DNA of 6,199 nt from Hyphomicrobiaceae bacterium (GTDB taxonomy: Bacteria > Pseudomonadota > Alphaproteobacteria > Rhizobiales > Hyphomicrobiaceae): NCBI GenBank assembly GCA_020442225.1, contig JAGRKR010000476.1, positions 1 through 6,199 on the forward strand, read 5' to 3'. Below, piece after piece: positions 5,687-6,199 of this stretch. The stretch's first letter is position 1. Every line of letters begins with the position of its first letter. Position numbers and translations under genes: made by a program. Below the pieces are notes generated by a model, which worked only from the letters and a program-made list of their open reading frames with translations, was not told the DNA's origin and ran no database searches.

Positions 5687-6199
5687 TCAGGTCAGGATCT
5701 CGAGCAGACCGCTGAGGTCGGGGCGGTCGTAGGTCGGAGCGAAGGCCGGGTCGAGCACGGCGTCGCCAGTGCGATTGGACCAGTAGCAGGGCAGTCCGGC
5801 GGCCACGGCGCCCAGCGCATCGCTGCTTCCGCCGGCGACATGCAGAATGCGCGTGCGCTCCAGATTGAGCTTGCGGACGGGGAGCGCATAGATCTCGGGG
5901 TGCGGCTTGTAGTGACCGGCCTCCTCGCACGAGAAGATGTGATCGAAGGCGACGGGCAGGCTGTCCGCCACGGCCTTCAGCATGTCCCTGTCGCCGTTGG
6001 AGAGGATCGCCAGGGCGTAGCCCCGCGCCTTGAGGGTCTTCAGAACCTCCGGGGCTTCCGGCCACGGTGTGAGGCGGTCCCAGGCCATGACCAGCTCGCG
6101 ACGCTGTTCCTCGGAGAGCGAGAGCTTGTAGCGCCGCTCGACGTAGGCGAGCGCCTGGCGCGTGGCCTCGCGGAAACTCGTATGCGCGAGGCCGAGCGC
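5687..6199 (-). CDS. HAD-superfamily hydrolase, haloacid dehalogenase type II-like, 5' end outside window
   Basis: C-terminal 170 residues of a haloacid dehalogenase-like hydrolase; the frame is open to the right edge, so the N-terminus with the nucleophilic Asp motif (about 50 residues) is missing. Seen motifs, in window numbering: motif II as LSNG (66-69, S67), the motif III lysine in HYKPHPEIY (96-104, K98), and the motif IV region GGSSDALGAVAAG (123-135, D127). The later sequence WSNRTG (140-145) resembles the VNRxG element of L-2-haloacid dehalogenases (type II). Such proteins hydrolyse the carbon-halogen bond of 2-haloacids, but many HAD proteins with this layout act on phosphates or have unknown substrates, so the substrate is open. 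There is no evident link to sulfur metabolism, and about 210 bases separate it from sat, so it probably belongs to another transcription unit. Confidence 0.88.
   Translation of the reverse strand, partial: ALGLAHTSFREATRQALAYVERRYKLSLSEEQRRELVMAWDRLTPWPEAPEVLKTLKARGYALAILSNGDRDMLKAVADSLPVAFDHIFSCEEAGHYKPHPEIYALPVRKLNLERTRILHVAGGSSDALGAVAAGLPCYWSNRTGDAVLDPAFAPTYDRPDLSGLLEILT

Overview
The window is a high-GC proteobacterial locus for the last steps of lithotrophic sulfur oxidation, the conversion of sulfite to sulfate through adenosine 5'-phosphosulfate (APS). All supported genes lie on the minus strand, so transcription runs from high to low coordinates: a HAD-family hydrolase (5' part outside the window), sat (ATP sulfurylase), an MFS transporter, a small cysteine-containing ORF, aprM (membrane anchor), aprB (iron-sulfur subunit of APS reductase) and aprA (FAD subunit, cut by the left edge after 372 codons).

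Layout by coordinate: 1-1118 partial aprA; 1118-1597 aprB, whose stop overlaps the aprA start by one base; 1642-2478 aprM; 2509-2700 a small ORF with a good ribosome binding site; 2701-2938 a non-coding stretch that is the likeliest place for an apr promoter; 2939-4192 (or 4234) the MFS transporter; 4242-4280 a hairpin with a perfect 11-bp stem between the transporter and sat; 4298-5476 sat; 5477-5686 a non-coding stretch likely to hold the sat promoter; 5687-6199 the C-terminal 170 residues of the HAD hydrolase.

How the genes would work together (family knowledge plus inference): AprBA oxidises sulfite with AMP to APS and releases two electrons, AprM links the soluble AprBA dimer to the membrane quinone pool, and Sat turns APS plus pyrophosphate into ATP and sulfate. 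Sat has no fused APS kinase domain and AprM is present, which fits the oxidative, energy-conserving pathway rather than sulfate assimilation. The sulfite source (rDsr, sHdr or another system) is not in the window. The MFS carrier and the small Cys protein sit between sat and aprMBA and are the least explained parts.

Organism: the high GC content, strong third-position GC bias and the aprMBA-sat gene set suggest a high-GC alpha-, beta- or gammaproteobacterium living as a sulfur oxidiser. A finer assignment cannot be supported from the sequence alone. I see no mobile element, CRISPR array, tRNA or rRNA. The long plus-strand open frames are antisense shadows typical of high-GC DNA.
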